DNA from: DATLYH01 sp035575035
Lineage (GTDB): Bacteria; Planctomycetota; Planctomycetia; Gemmatales; Gemmataceae
Assembly: GCA_035575035.1 (NCBI GenBank)
Contig: DATLYH010000051.1
Span: forward strand, 1-34,505
Length of the DNA: 34,505 nt
Direction of reading: 5' to 3'
Shown here: in pieces, positions 1 through 8,077 of the stretch
How positions within the stretch are numbered: position 1 is the first letter of the stretch
Layout of the letters: every line of letters begins with the position of its first letter
The notes under the pieces: generated by a model
Databases searched by the model: none
Seen by the model: the letters and a program-made list of their open reading frames with translations, nothing else
Told to the model about the DNA's origin: nothing
Program-made: the position numbers and the translations under genes

Positions 1-2444
1 GCCCGGTCGTGGACAAACTGGCTGTTGAACAGGGCGAAGACCTGCGGCGTCACGGTTGTCTCGTCACGGCGCTCGCAGGAAGTGTCGCTGTCGGGACGGT
101 TGAAGACCTCCAGAAGCGGATCGGACAGGGTGCGGTAGCGGAAGGCATAGATCGAGCGCCGGTTCCGCTGCTCAGGGCGTGGCGACGGTTGGTAGGCGGG
201 GGCCACCGACCCCATGATATGCCGCGGCTGGAGCGCCACCTCCCAGTTGATCTCCGGATAACAACCTGGCCCGCCCATCTCCCGGTTCAGCTCCCCGGTC
301 AACGCCAGCATGCCGTCGCGGATCTCCTCCGCGGCCAACCGGCGCGGCGGGTGGTACGCCAGCAAATCATTGTTCGGGTCGATCCGGTCGATCTTCTCCC
401 GGTCGGGATGATTGCCGCTCTGTTGATAGACGGCCGAGGTCAGGATGAGCCGGTGCAGCTTCTTGACCGACCAGCCGTGCTCCATAAACCAGGTCGCCAG
501 CCAATCGAGCAATTCGGGGTGGGTCGGTCGCTTGCCCATCTTGCCAAAGTTGTTGGGGGTGGCGACGATCCCCTTGCCGGCGAAGTGGTGTTGCCAGATG
601 CGGTTGACAATGACCCGGGCGGTAAGGGTGTTGTGCGGGCTGGCGATCCAGCGGGCCAGCGCCAGCCGCCGGCCTTCCATTGTGGTCGGGATCGTGTTCC
701 AGGCACTGGGAGTGATACGGTCGTTGGAGCCGTGCATGGCGCTGAGCACGCCGGGCGTCACCGGGTCGCCGGGCGTCTCCAGAGCGCCCCCCTTGAGGAT
801 GAAGACCTCCTGCGGCTCGCCCCGGCGCTTCTCCGGCGGCGGCAGCGGGGTAAGGGGGCTGCGCGCCTCATTCGGCACGTTCAGCGGGCCGTTGTAAACG
901 CTGAAGGCATACGGTTGATAGCGGATCAATTCGCGCTCGTAGTAGGCGACCCGCTTCTGGTAAATCTTCTGCAGGCTCATCTCCAACGGCGTCAGGCCAA
1001 AGTGTTGCTGCGGCCGCATGTTGCCGGGCAATTCGTTAACACTCTTGACGCCGTGCCGCTTGAGCAACTCGGCGACCGCCTCCTGATTCTTCCGTCGCAG
1101 CGCAGCGAGGAAGTCCTTCGCCTCGCGCAGCCGCCGTTCGGTGACGGGCCTCAACTCGGCGAAGGCCGAGGTATTCTCCCACGGCTGGAACGGGACGAGG
1201 CGGTCGGCGAACTGGACCGGAGCGAAGACGGCCTGGATGCGGTAGTAATCGCGGGTCGGAATCGGGTCGAACTTGTGATCATGGCAACGGGCACAGCGCA
1301 GGCCCTGGGCCAGGAAGGTGACGCCGACAGCGTTGGTCACGTCGTCGAGGAACTGCTGCCGAGTCACCGCCGCCACGCTCATGCCGGTGTGCTCCCACGG
1401 CCCCATACGGAGGAAGCCGACGGCAATCAACAATTCGGGGTCGCCCCCCTCACCCCTCGCGGGGGGAGAGGAGGCCAATTCGTCGCCGGCGATCTGCTCG
1501 ACGATGAAGCGGTCGAACGGCTTGTCCTGGTTGAAGGCACGGACGACGTAATCGCGGTAGCGCCAGGCGGTGGGCCGTTCGAAGTCGTTGGAAAAGCCGC
1601 TGGTATCGGCATAGCGGACCACGTCGAGCCAGTGCCGGGCCCACTGCTCGCCATAATGCGGCGAAGCGAGCAGCCGGTCGATGACCTTCTCCCAGGCGTC
1701 GGGCGAATCGTCGGCGAGGAAGGCGTCGATCTCCTCGGGGGTCGGCGGCAGCCCGGTCAGGTCGAGTGTCACCCGGCGGATCAGTGTCCGCTTGTCGGCG
1801 GGCGGGGCGGGCTTCAGGCCCTTGTCGTTCAGGCGGGCAAGGATGAAGGCGTCGATCGGATTGCGGATTGTGGATTGCGGATTGCGGATTTCCGGGACGG
1901 CAGTGCGCTGGATCGGCCGATAGGCCCAGACATCCTCCGGCTTGTATTTGCGGTTGGTCCACTCCGGCGACAGGCCGCCGCTGGTCGCGATGGAGATGCC
2001 GTTGGGGTCGGTCCACTTCGCCTCAGTGGTGGACACGGCGCGTTCGGGCCAGGGAGCGCCGGCGGCGATCCATTGACGGATCATCTCGACCTGCTCGGCC
2101 GACAGCCGGTTCTCCTCCTTGGGAGGCATCCGCAAGTCCTTTTGCTTCCTGGTAACAGCGATGTAGAGGGTGCTCTCTTCCGGCCGGCCGGGGACCAGGA
2201 CGGGGCCGCCGAAGCCGCCCTTGAGCATCCCCTGCCGGCTGCGCAGGTCAAGATCGGATTCCTTCTTATCGTCGCCGTGGCAGCCGAGGCAGCGTTCCTT
2301 GAGCAGCGGCTGGATGTGGGACAGGAACAGCCGGCCGGCCTCGTCGGTGCTGAGGGCGCGGGGTTTCTCGGCAGCGGCCGCCCACCCAAGGAGCAGGACG
2401 GCGGCGAAGACGGCGACCGGGGCAAGATGTGCGGAGCGCTTCAT
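1..2444 (-). CDS. PSD1/DUF1549/DUF1553 planctomycete cytochrome c protein (C-terminus cut by window edge)
   Basis: The reading frame is open from the ATG at 2444 to the window edge, about 814 codons, so the C-terminus is missing. Residues 1-25 form a signal peptide (MKRSAH, then a hydrophobic stretch ending WAAAAE). A cytochrome c haem motif CLGCH lies at 52-56 in the PSD1 domain, followed by a DUF1549 region (DAFILARL, LTGLPPTPEEIDAFL, WLDVVRYADTSG). A second haem-type motif CARCH-DHKFDPI lies at 384-388. The DUF1553 region follows (RVIVNRIWQHHFGKGIV-like, ending TPQVFALFNSQFVHDRA). These proteins are abundant in Planctomycetota and are thought to act in the periplasm, often beside sulfatases or DUF1501 proteins; their reaction is not established. 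Two short repeats are read in frame inside the gene (1444-1473 and 1856-1890). No strong ribosome binding site is seen before the start. The family call is very secure; the function is not. Confidence 0.93.
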   Translation of the reverse strand, partial: MKRSAHLAPVAVFAAVLLLGWAAAAEKPRALSTDEAGRLFLSHIQPLLKERCLGCHGDDKKESDLDLRSRQGMLKGGFGGPVLVPGRPEESTLYIAVTRKQKDLRMPPKEENRLSAEQVEMIRQWIAAGAPWPERAVSTTEAKWTDPNGISIATSGGLSPEWTNRKYKPEDVWAYRPIQRTAVPEIRNPQSTIRNPIDAFILARLNDKGLKPAPPADKRTLIRRVTLDLTGLPPTPEEIDAFLADDSPDAWEKVIDRLLASPHYGEQWARHWLDVVRYADTSGFSNDFERPTAWRYRDYVVRAFNQDKPFDRFIVEQIAGDELASSPPARGEGGDPELLIAVGFLRMGPWEHTGMSVAAVTRQQFLDDVTNAVGVTFLAQGLRCARCHDHKFDPIPTRDYYRIQAVFAPVQFADRLVPFQPWENTSAFAELRPVTERRLREAKDFLAALRRKNQEAVAELLKRHGVKSVNELPGNMRPQQHFGLTPLEMSLQKIYQKRVAYYERELIRYQPYAFSVYNGPLNVPNEARSPLTPLPPPEKRRGEPQEVFILKGGALETPGDPVTPGVLSAMHGSNDRITPSAWNTIPTTMEGRRLALARWIASPHNTLTARVIVNRIWQHHFAGKGIVATPNNFGKMGKRPTHPELLDWLATWFMEHGWSVKKLHRLILTSAVYQQSGNHPDREKIDRIDPNNDLLAYHPPRRLAAEEIRDGMLALTGELNREMGGPGCYPEINWEVALQPRHIMGSVAPAYQPSPRPEQRNRRSIYAFRYRTLSDPLLEVFNRPDSDTSCERRDETTVTPQVFALFNSQFVHDR
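1444..1473. repeat. C/G-rich palindromic repeat inside the PSD1 gene (short copy)
   Basis: The stretch is built from CCCCCCTCACCCCT (1444-1457) directly followed by CGCGGGGGGAGAGGAG (1458-1473). Both blocks also occur, base for base, in the longer palindrome at 19165-19216 inside the RluA-type gene. On the coding strand it is translated as SSPPARGEGG in a loop between the conserved DEL and LIAVGFLR segments, so the frame is kept. Confidence 0.7.
1856..1890. repeat. Tandem 7-base repeat (GCGGATT type), five copies, inside the PSD1 gene
   Basis: Five consecutive heptamers can be read: TCGGATT, GCGGATT, GTGGATT, GCGGATT, GCGGATT. On the minus strand they encode part of the run EIRNPQSTIRNP, located between the PSD1 and DUF1549 domains. 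A 7-base unit changes frame at each copy, but the unit is open in all the frames used here, so the host gene stays intact. Confidence 0.8.
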
Positions 2445-2623
2445 GGAAGGTCGTTCTCGCAGGGGGAAGGAGACTTACCGCTTGCGACTCGGCGCGACGG
2501 CAAACCCGTCCCCTATCCACCGATTGAGCATGCCACAGGCCGACCAGATTGACAAGGCGCAATCCCGGCAAGCGGGGCAACCTCCCCCGGCCTTTGGTAT
2601 TCCACGCCCTCTGGCGCTATTCT

Positions 2624-2629
2624 TATAAT
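2624..2629 (+). promoter_or_regulatory. Candidate -10 box for guaB
   Basis: A perfect TATAAT lies 32 bases before the guaB ATG. The hexamer 17 bases further upstream (TCCACG, 2601-2606) is a poor -35 match, so an activator or an alternative sigma factor may be involved. The predicted 5' leader of about 25 bases carries the AAGGAG ribosome binding site at 2648-2653. Confidence 0.45.
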
Positions 2630-2661
2630 GTCAAGAAAGCCTTTCGCAAGGAGCCCCCTGC

Positions 2662-4140
2662 ATGCAAGACCGAATCGCGTACCAGGGCATCACCTTCGAT
2701 GATGTCCTGCTGGAACCCGCCTACTCGGACGTGGTTCCGCGTGAGGTGGATGTCCGCACGCAGCTGACCCGCCGCATTCGCTTGAACATTCCGATCCTGT
2801 CGTCGCCCATGGACACCGTCACCGAGAGCGAACTAGCCATTGCGTTGGCCCAGGAGGGGGGCCTGGGCATCATCCACAAGAATCTCTCCATTGCCCAGCA
2901 GACCCGCGAGGTCGATCGCGTCAAGCGGAGCGAGAACGGCATCATCACCGATCCGATCACGTTGCCGCCTGATGAGACGGTCGGCTGTGCCCGCCGCATC
3001 ATGGAGCAGCACAACATTGGCGGCGTACCGATCACGGTCAACGGCTACCTCAAGGGGATCCTCACCCGCCGCGACCTCCGCTTCGTGACGGACAACAATC
3101 AGAAGCTGTCCGAGGTGATGACCAAGGATAACCTGGTCACGGCCCCGGAAAACACAACGTTGGAAGCGGCCGAGCGTATTTTGACGGAAAAGAAAGTCGA
3201 GAAACTGCTGCTGGTGGACGATCATTATAGACTGCGGGGGCTGATCACCATCAAGGATATCGACAAGTTGACCAACTTCCCCAACGCTTGCAAGGATAGT
3301 CGGGGCCGGTTGCGTGTGGGGGCGGCGATCGGCGTGTTCGATTTCGAGCGGGCCGAGTCGCTGATCAAGGCCGGCGTCGATGTGCTGGTGGTCGATTCCG
3401 CCCACGGTCATTCCCGCAACGTTATCGAGACGGTCCGCGAGATCAAGCGGTGCTTCGACATCGACGTGATCGCCGGTAACGTCGCCACCGCCGAGGGGGC
3501 CCGGGCGTTGGCCGACGCCGGTGCCGACGCAGTCAAGGTTGGGATTGGACCGGGTTCGATCTGCACCACGCGGGTCATCTCGGGAGTCGGCGTACCGCAG
3601 ATCACGGCGGTTGCCAACGCCGCTCGCGGAGTGGCGGGGCGGGAAGTGGCGATCATTGCCGATGGGGGCATTCGCTACTCGGGTGACATCACCAAGGCGT
3701 TGGCGGCCGGGGCTCACGCCGTGATGCTGGGGGGCCTGTTGGCGGGTCTGGCGGAGAGCCCGGGCCAAATGATCCTTTACCAGGGGCGGAGCTTCAAGAC
3801 CTACCGCGGCATGGGCTCGCTCGGCGCGATGGGGGCCGGCTCCAGCGACCGCTACCGTCAGGGGGACGGTGCCGGCGACAAGCTGGTGCCCGAGGGGGTC
3901 GAGGGGCGCGTGCCGTACAAGGGGCCATTGGCTCCGTTCGTCTACCAGCTGGTCGGCGGCCTGCGGGCCGGCATGGGCTATTGTGGAACCCGGAACCTGG
4001 AGGAACTGCGGACCCGCACCCGCTTCATTTTGGTGAGTGCGGCCGCGGTGCAGGAGAGTCATCCGCATGACATCGCCATTACGCAGGAAGCGCCCAACTA
4101 CTCGTCCCGCGTGGCGTACGCCGGCACGGACGGCGGCTAG
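2662..4140 (+). CDS. guaB: Inosine-5'-monophosphate dehydrogenase
   Basis: It converts IMP to XMP with NAD+, the committed step of guanine nucleotide synthesis in the cytoplasm. The 492-residue length is typical of bacterial enzymes. The N-terminal part has the usual LLEPAYSDVVPREVD and LSSPMDTVTES segments. Two CBS domains occupy roughly residues 98-210 (TLPPDETVGCARRIM, VMTKDNLVTAPENTTLEAA). The catalytic loop GPGSICTT puts the nucleophile at Cys301. The phosphate-binding DGGIRYSGDI, the YRGMGSLGAM motif and the flap with EGRVPYKG follow. The ATG has AAGGAG at 2648-2653 and a TATAAT box at 2624. The downstream gene on the same strand probably begins inside its last 75 bases. Nothing suggests loss of activity. 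Confidence 0.98.
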   Translation: MQDRIAYQGITFDDVLLEPAYSDVVPREVDVRTQLTRRIRLNIPILSSPMDTVTESELAIALAQEGGLGIIHKNLSIAQQTREVDRVKRSENGIITDPITLPPDETVGCARRIMEQHNIGGVPITVNGYLKGILTRRDLRFVTDNNQKLSEVMTKDNLVTAPENTTLEAAERILTEKKVEKLLLVDDHYRLRGLITIKDIDKLTNFPNACKDSRGRLRVGAAIGVFDFERAESLIKAGVDVLVVDSAHGHSRNVIETVREIKRCFDIDVIAGNVATAEGARALADAGADAVKVGIGPGSICTTRVISGVGVPQITAVANAARGVAGREVAIIADGGIRYSGDITKALAAGAHAVMLGGLLAGLAESPGQMILYQGRSFKTYRGMGSLGAMGAGSSDRYRQGDGAGDKLVPEGVEGRVPYKGPLAPFVYQLVGGLRAGMGYCGTRNLEELRTRTRFILVSAAAVQESHPHDIAITQEAPNYSSRVAYAGTDGG

Positions 4141-4924
4141 CGGGCGGTGGGACCGCTGGCCCGGCGACCGGTGCCACGGGTTGGCGGCGGTCGGATTCCT
4201 CGTCGTTGCTGCCTTCCTTGCCGTCCTGTTGGGTGGGGGCAGGGCGTGGGCGCAGCCGTCGGGCCATTCCGGTGGGACCGCCGGCCCGGCAGCCGGCGCC
4301 ACGCCGCCGGAGCGGACCTTCACCTACCAGAGAAAGGCGTTGCCCTCAGGCGGGGTGGTGCCGGCCGCCCTCACGCAGCCGACCGACCGGGGGGGCGGGG
4401 CGCCGGAAGTCGGCGAGGAAACGACCTTCCGCATCCAGGTCGAGCCGCCAGGACCGCAGCGGCTTTTCCGGCTGGAATCGGAGGCCCAACTCTTCGAGCG
4501 TATGCGGCAGGAGGGGCGGGAGCGGACCCCGCCGGAGCGGATCACCTTCCCGGTGGAGCCCGTCGTCTCGGATCGGCGGTACGACCCGTATGCCCGCGCC
4601 CTCCACTGGCCGCCGGCCAACGCTATCGTTGAGCCGTACTACGTCTGCCACGGCCGGCTGCTCTTCGAGCAGCGCAACGCCGAGCGCTACGGCTGGGATC
4701 TGGGGCCGTTCCATCCCTTTATCTCCGCCGGGGGATTCGTCGTGAACACCGTGGCCCTGCCCTACAACCTAGCCCGCTACCCCTGCCGGCGCTACGAGTG
4801 CAGTGCCGGCCTGTGTCTGCCGGGCGACCCGGTCCCTTTGATGCTCTATCCGCCTGAGGTGACGCTGACCGGCCTGGTGGCAGAAGCGGCCGTGGCCGCC
4901 GCTCTGTTTGCCATCTTCCCGTAA
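4067..4924 (+). CDS. Secreted protein of unknown function
   Basis: I do not recognise this family. The protein has a hydrophobic segment at about residues 39-58 (LAAVGFLVVAAFLAVLLGGG) with a signal-peptidase-like AWAQ after it, then a Pro/Gly-rich stretch. A more conserved-looking domain follows, with RYDPYARALHWPPAN, EPYYVCHGRLLFEQ, NAERYGWDLG and a Cys-containing block (YPCRRYECSAGLC). The C-terminus ends in a second hydrophobic stretch (LVAEAAVAAALFAIFP). The start is uncertain: ATG 4067 lies inside guaB with AGGAG at 4052-4056 and gives 285 residues, but a long N-region. A TTG at 4181 would give 247 residues with a tighter signal peptide. Overlap with guaB implies co-transcription. A strong hairpin with a short T tract lies just after the stop. 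Confidence 0.7.
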   Translation: MTSPLRRKRPTTRPAWRTPARTAASGRWDRWPGDRCHGLAAVGFLVVAAFLAVLLGGGRAWAQPSGHSGGTAGPAAGATPPERTFTYQRKALPSGGVVPAALTQPTDRGGGAPEVGEETTFRIQVEPPGPQRLFRLESEAQLFERMRQEGRERTPPERITFPVEPVVSDRRYDPYARALHWPPANAIVEPYYVCHGRLLFEQRNAERYGWDLGPFHPFISAGGFVVNTVALPYNLARYPCRRYECSAGLCLPGDPVPLMLYPPEVTLTGLVAEAAVAAALFAIFP

Positions 4925-4956
4925 GCCGGGTGGGAGTCCTCTTCCCCAGTTAGCCG

Positions 4957-4986
4957 CGGAGCGGGGTGTAGCCGCGCCCCGCTCCG
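4957..4986 (+). terminator. Probable rho-independent terminator after the secreted-protein gene
   Basis: A perfect 10-base-pair stem (CGGAGCGGGG at 4957-4966 with CCCCGCTCCG at 4977-4986) has a 10-base loop and is followed by TAGTTTT. It starts 32 bases after the stop at 4924. The stem could also belong to a dispersed repeat, since the whole gap is repeat-rich. Confidence 0.55.
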
Positions 4987-4996
4987 TAGTTTTCAG

Positions 4997-5113
4997 ACGC
5001 CCGGAGCACCCAGCGACAGGGAATACCAGCCCGGAGCGCCAGCAACAGGTACTACCAGCCCGGAGCGCCAGCGACGGGGAATACCAGCCCGGAGCGCCAG
5101 CGACGGGGTAGTC
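4997..5113. repeat. Four tandem copies of a ~29-base repeat
   Basis: The unit core is AGCCCGGAGCGCCAGCGACG followed by GGGAATAC or close variants. Equivalent GCCCGG positions fall at 4999, 5029, 5058 and 5087, giving spacings of 30, 29 and 29 bases. The first copy is most diverged and has one extra base; the last two copies are nearly identical. No open frame or gene signal accounts for it. Confidence 0.85.
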
Positions 5114-5253
5114 CGTAGTCCGTAGCAAGACCGTCCGCATCGGTGGCGAGCGGCCCGCGTCAGCGGGCCGGTCCTAGCCAAGCGGCCAGCGTGAGCGGGC
5201 CGGTGGGGCATAGACCAACTCGCCTCGGCCGACAGCCACCGACTACGGACTAC
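5108..5253. repeat. 13-base inverted repeat flanking palindromic units
   Basis: GTAGTCCGTAGTC (5108-5120) and GACTACGGACTAC (5241-5253) are exact reverse complements. They bracket about 120 bases that include the two palindromic units at 5149-5204, giving the look of a small non-coding element with terminal inverted repeats. No transposase is present. The left arm also overlaps the end of the 29-base tandem array. Confidence 0.6.
5149..5204. repeat. Two direct copies of a 24-base palindromic unit
   Basis: Copy one (5149-5172) contains a perfect 8-base stem, CGGCCCGC and GCGGGCCG, around the loop GTCA. Copy two (5181-5204) matches it at 22 of 24 positions. The two start 32 bases apart. The arrangement resembles REP-like interspersed palindromes. 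The rest of the 4925-5267 gap holds no gene that I can support. Confidence 0.75.
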
Positions 5254-5267
5254 TCGGCAGCGGCGCG

Positions 5268-7019
5268 CTAACCGTTCCCCTCACCGATCTTCAGGGTCAG
5301 TTGCTGAGGCGCCGGCGCAAGGCGGAGGAAGCGCAGACGCGCGATGTCGGTATGCTGCCAGGCCCAGCGCAGCCAGTCGGCGACTTGCTCGGCCGTTGGC
5401 TCTGTCGGCAGGAACACGGCGGCCGTTCCCGTTTCGGCAGCGGCGTGCAGCGCCCCAGCGGCGCGGAGCTGGGCTTTCACCTCGGCAACAGTGTCCCAGG
5501 CGCCCAGGTTGGCCGCCTGCTCGGCTGGGAAATTCTGTTCCCCCACGGCCGACCCCTCCTGTCCCGGGGCCACGTCTTCGATGCTATCCGGGTTGGCGGG
5601 GTCCAGGCGAAAGTGGAGAGGAGGGGCGTCCAGGCAGGTTTCCAGCAGGCAGGCCCGACCGTCCTGCCGCAGCACCTCGCGCAGCCGCTGCACCGTCTGA
5701 CGGGTGAAGTCCACGGCCGGTTTTCCCTCGCACAGGCCGCGGCCGGTGAAGAGACGGGCCACGGCCTCCAGCCCGACCGGAGCGGCCACCAGCCGGGCCC
5801 GCTGCAACAGGAAACCGCGCATCACATCAGGGCGGTCCTCGCCGTGCCGCCGCAGGAAGTCGCGTTTCTGGACGGCGGCGCTGAGGGCCAACCGGGCCAG
5901 GCTCCCCAATTTGTGCAGGAACCGCGCCGTGTCCCCTGCGACCCCCGGCTGGGCGGCCAGCTGCGGCAGGTGCAGCCCCACTGTCAGCAGTACGGCTGGA
6001 TGCCGTCGGTCCACTCCCTCTGCCAGTAGCACCGGTCGCCGTGGCCGATCAAAGGTGAATGCCAGCCCGTCCCCCTCGGCAGCCAGGCGTGCGACGCGCA
6101 GCAGCCGGGCTTCGCCCTCGGGAAGGAAGTCACGCTCGGCCAGATGCCAGTCAATGCGCACCCGCCCCTTTGCCGGGTCGGCCTGCCGTAGCGCTTCCAG
6201 CAGGGCATCGGCGCCGACGGCCAGCTCCGCCGGCGCGGGCGCCTGCTTCTGACCAGCGAAAAGCGGTCCCTCGGCCAGGTCGCCGGCCCAGGGGGGCGGC
6301 GTGGCGCAGTTCAGGTTGACGACCGCGCTCAGCCCGGCCGCACGCAGACCCAGCATCAGCCCGCGCACATGGTCAGCTACCGCCGCGTCGCCGGGCCGGG
6401 AGGATTGGGCCAGGGCGTATTCAGGTCCGTCCAAGGCCACGAAGCGGCTGGCGAAGCGGCGGGCTTGGATTACCGCCTCGGCCAGGCCGTCACCCGTCCG
6501 CGGTTGTCCCAGGACACAGCCGGCCAGTTCCAGCGGCGCTTCCAGCCCAGTCAGCGTCAACAACCCATCGCGCTGGGCGGCGACCAGGTCGCGGGCGAAG
6601 ACACGCCGCAGGGTGTATTCGCGCAGGCATACGCGAAGGAAGGCGGCCGGCGGGTCCACCAACGGAACCAGCAGCACATTTTCCGGTGCTGTCTCCGACC
6701 CGCGGGCCGCTTCGCGCGCGGCAGCTGACGGCCGAACATGGCTGGCAAACGCCTCGGCGAGGGCCGGCTGGCCTAGCTCACGCACCACCTTGATGACCAG
6801 ATCGCGGACCTGGGCCGTGGTCGGAATGACGCCGTCCAGCTCGGCAGCGAGGAAGTGGACCACACCGTCGGTCAGCTCGCGGGCCAGGAAGGCGTCGGGC
6901 CGACCGAGACTTTCGGTGGCAGCAAAGAGGGCGCGGCTGATCTTGTCGGCTTCAAAGGGGACCAATCGGCCATCGCGCTTGTAAACCCACGTGGGGGGAT
7001 GGGAGAGAGGGGGGGTCAC
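5268..7019 (-). CDS. ATP-cone protein related to anaerobic ribonucleotide reductase, without a glycyl-radical site
   Basis: The N-terminal ~90 residues are a clear ATP-cone, the nucleotide-sensing domain of ribonucleotide reductases (VYKRDGRLVPFEADKISRAL, then VIPTTAQVRDLVIKVVRELG). The remaining ~480 residues show distant NrdD-like features: AVVNLNCATPPPW, TVGLHLPQLA, FLHKLGSLARLALSAAVQKR and GLEAVARLFTGRGLCEGKPA. The usual C-terminal zinc ribbon (paired CxxC) and the RxCGY-type glycyl-radical motif are absent; the protein ends LTLKIGEGNG. A standard class III reduction is therefore unlikely. A regulatory or pseudo-enzyme role is inference. I chose GTG 7019 because a perfect AAGGAGG lies at 7031-7037, 11 bases before it; an upstream in-frame GTG at 7049 would bury that site. 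The product is 583 residues. Confidence 0.75.
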   Translation of the reverse strand: MTPPLSHPPTWVYKRDGRLVPFEADKISRALFAATESLGRPDAFLARELTDGVVHFLAAELDGVIPTTAQVRDLVIKVVRELGQPALAEAFASHVRPSAAAREAARGSETAPENVLLVPLVDPPAAFLRVCLREYTLRRVFARDLVAAQRDGLLTLTGLEAPLELAGCVLGQPRTGDGLAEAVIQARRFASRFVALDGPEYALAQSSRPGDAAVADHVRGLMLGLRAAGLSAVVNLNCATPPPWAGDLAEGPLFAGQKQAPAPAELAVGADALLEALRQADPAKGRVRIDWHLAERDFLPEGEARLLRVARLAAEGDGLAFTFDRPRRPVLLAEGVDRRHPAVLLTVGLHLPQLAAQPGVAGDTARFLHKLGSLARLALSAAVQKRDFLRRHGEDRPDVMRGFLLQRARLVAAPVGLEAVARLFTGRGLCEGKPAVDFTRQTVQRLREVLRQDGRACLLETCLDAPPLHFRLDPANPDSIEDVAPGQEGSAVGEQNFPAEQAANLGAWDTVAEVKAQLRAAGALHAAAETGTAAVFLPTEPTAEQVADWLRWAWQHTDIARLRFLRLAPAPQQLTLKIGEGNG

Positions 7020-7107
7020 GGCGGGATGGTCCTCCTTAACCAGACACACGAGGTGTTGCCGCTCCTTCGCTGCCCGGCAACGGCAGGTCCTTGGTCGCCG
7101 GCGATGC

Positions 7108-7130
7108 GGGGCCGGTTGGGAACCGGCCCC
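7108..7130. repeat. Perfect hairpin between the ATP-cone and ThuA genes
   Basis: GGGGCCGGTT (7108-7117) pairs exactly with AACCGGCCCC (7121-7130) around a 3-base loop. It lies about 20 bases past the end of the ThuA gene on the minus strand. It could stop that transcript, but there is no T tract after it on either strand. It more likely belongs to the short palindromic repeats scattered through this region. Confidence 0.6.
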
Positions 7131-7148
7131 ACCTCACCAGGGGTCGGG

Positions 7149-7964
7149 TCAAGGTTTCTTCTCCTCTAATAACTCCTTCGGCACCGGCGTGCGGACGTCG
7201 CCGGTGGCGGCCCACTCCACACAGCGGACCATCAACACCTTGAAGCCCAGGCTCTGCATCGCCGGCACGTCATGGCCCAGCACGTTCTCCACCACCCGCC
7301 CCTTGCCGTACTGCGCCACCCAGACGATCGGCTCATGCTTGTCGGTGTTCTTGGGGTCGATCCTCTTGTCGGAAAATGCCGTGGCCAGCACCACATTGTC
7401 AGGGAACATCACCGAGTTCTGATAAAGCTCGTCGTTGGAGTGGGCGAACTCGGGCGGCATCCCGCGGGTGATGGGGTGCTCCTGGTTACGGATGGTCACC
7501 CGGAACTCGTGCCGCTTGCCGTGGTTGCCCTGCTTCCGCCAGCCGCCGGCGATGACCCGCTCGAACTCCTTGTCCCAATCGGTGCCGCTGACGAACGCCG
7601 ATGAGGCGTGGTGATAGACAACCAGGCCCTTGCCGTTGCGGACGGCATCGGCGAATGCCTTCTTGTTCTCGTCGGACCACCGCGTCTGGGGCCCTCCCTT
7701 CGGGGTGTCCTTGTAGTTGAGCAACAGCACATCGTACCTGGCTAGGTTGGCCGGGGTCAGGTCCTTGGCCGGCGTCTCGGTCACGTCCACTTCCATGCCC
7801 GCCTTGCTCAGCAGGTCTTTGAGGAAGGGGGTCGTTTCCCGCCAGGCATGGCCGTGGTCGCCGGTGATGATCAGAACCTTGATCGGCTTTTTGTCGTCGG
7901 CTGTCAACGCCGGCAGGGCCACGGCCAGGGCCAGCACGGCGGCCAGGAACGTGCGTCGCTTCAT
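7149..7964 (-). CDS. Secreted ThuA-like domain protein
   Basis: A 271-residue protein with a cleavable signal peptide (MKRRTFLAAVLALAVALPA, cut near LTA-DD). The mature part is a single ThuA-like, class I glutamine-amidotransferase-fold domain. Recognisable segments are VLIITGDHGHAWRETTPFL, LARYDVLLLNYKD, GKGLVVYHHASSAF, EFRVTIRNQEHPITRGMP, DELYQNS and the C-terminal KGRVVENVLGHD. The family is named for trehalose utilisation, but in Planctomycetota its members are numerous, exported and mostly uncharacterised; links to sugar metabolism are inference. An AAAGGAG lies 7 bases before the ATG. The neighbouring genes give no pathway clue. Confidence 0.9.
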   Translation of the reverse strand: MKRRTFLAAVLALAVALPALTADDKKPIKVLIITGDHGHAWRETTPFLKDLLSKAGMEVDVTETPAKDLTPANLARYDVLLLNYKDTPKGGPQTRWSDENKKAFADAVRNGKGLVVYHHASSAFVSGTDWDKEFERVIAGGWRKQGNHGKRHEFRVTIRNQEHPITRGMPPEFAHSNDELYQNSVMFPDNVVLATAFSDKRIDPKNTDKHEPIVWVAQYGKGRVVENVLGHDVPAMQSLGFKVLMVRCVEWAATGDVRTPVPKELLEEKKP

Positions 7965-8077
7965 CGCGGTGCTCCTTTCTCCCGGAAGGTTATCACTTCG
8001 CACGCTAAATTCCCAGCCGGTTAGGTTGGAGCAATTCGCCGTCGGAGTCAAGCGCGAATGGAGGAATCCCCTTCCGG

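Noticed and set aside
9..2552. Very long plus-strand open frame (847 codons)
   Set aside because: It is antisense to the PSD1 gene, whose minus-strand translation has clear haem motifs and domain signatures. The plus frame has no recognisable domain and is kept open by high GC.
2833..4323. Long minus-strand open frame across guaB
   Set aside because: Shadow of guaB, which is unambiguous on the plus strand.
4997..5113. Possible CRISPR array
   Set aside because: The 29-base units are contiguous with no unique spacers between them, and no cas genes are present.
5268..7049. Upstream GTG start at 7049 for the ATP-cone protein
   Set aside because: It would place the perfect AAGGAGG inside the coding region; GTG 7019 fits that site and the domain start better.
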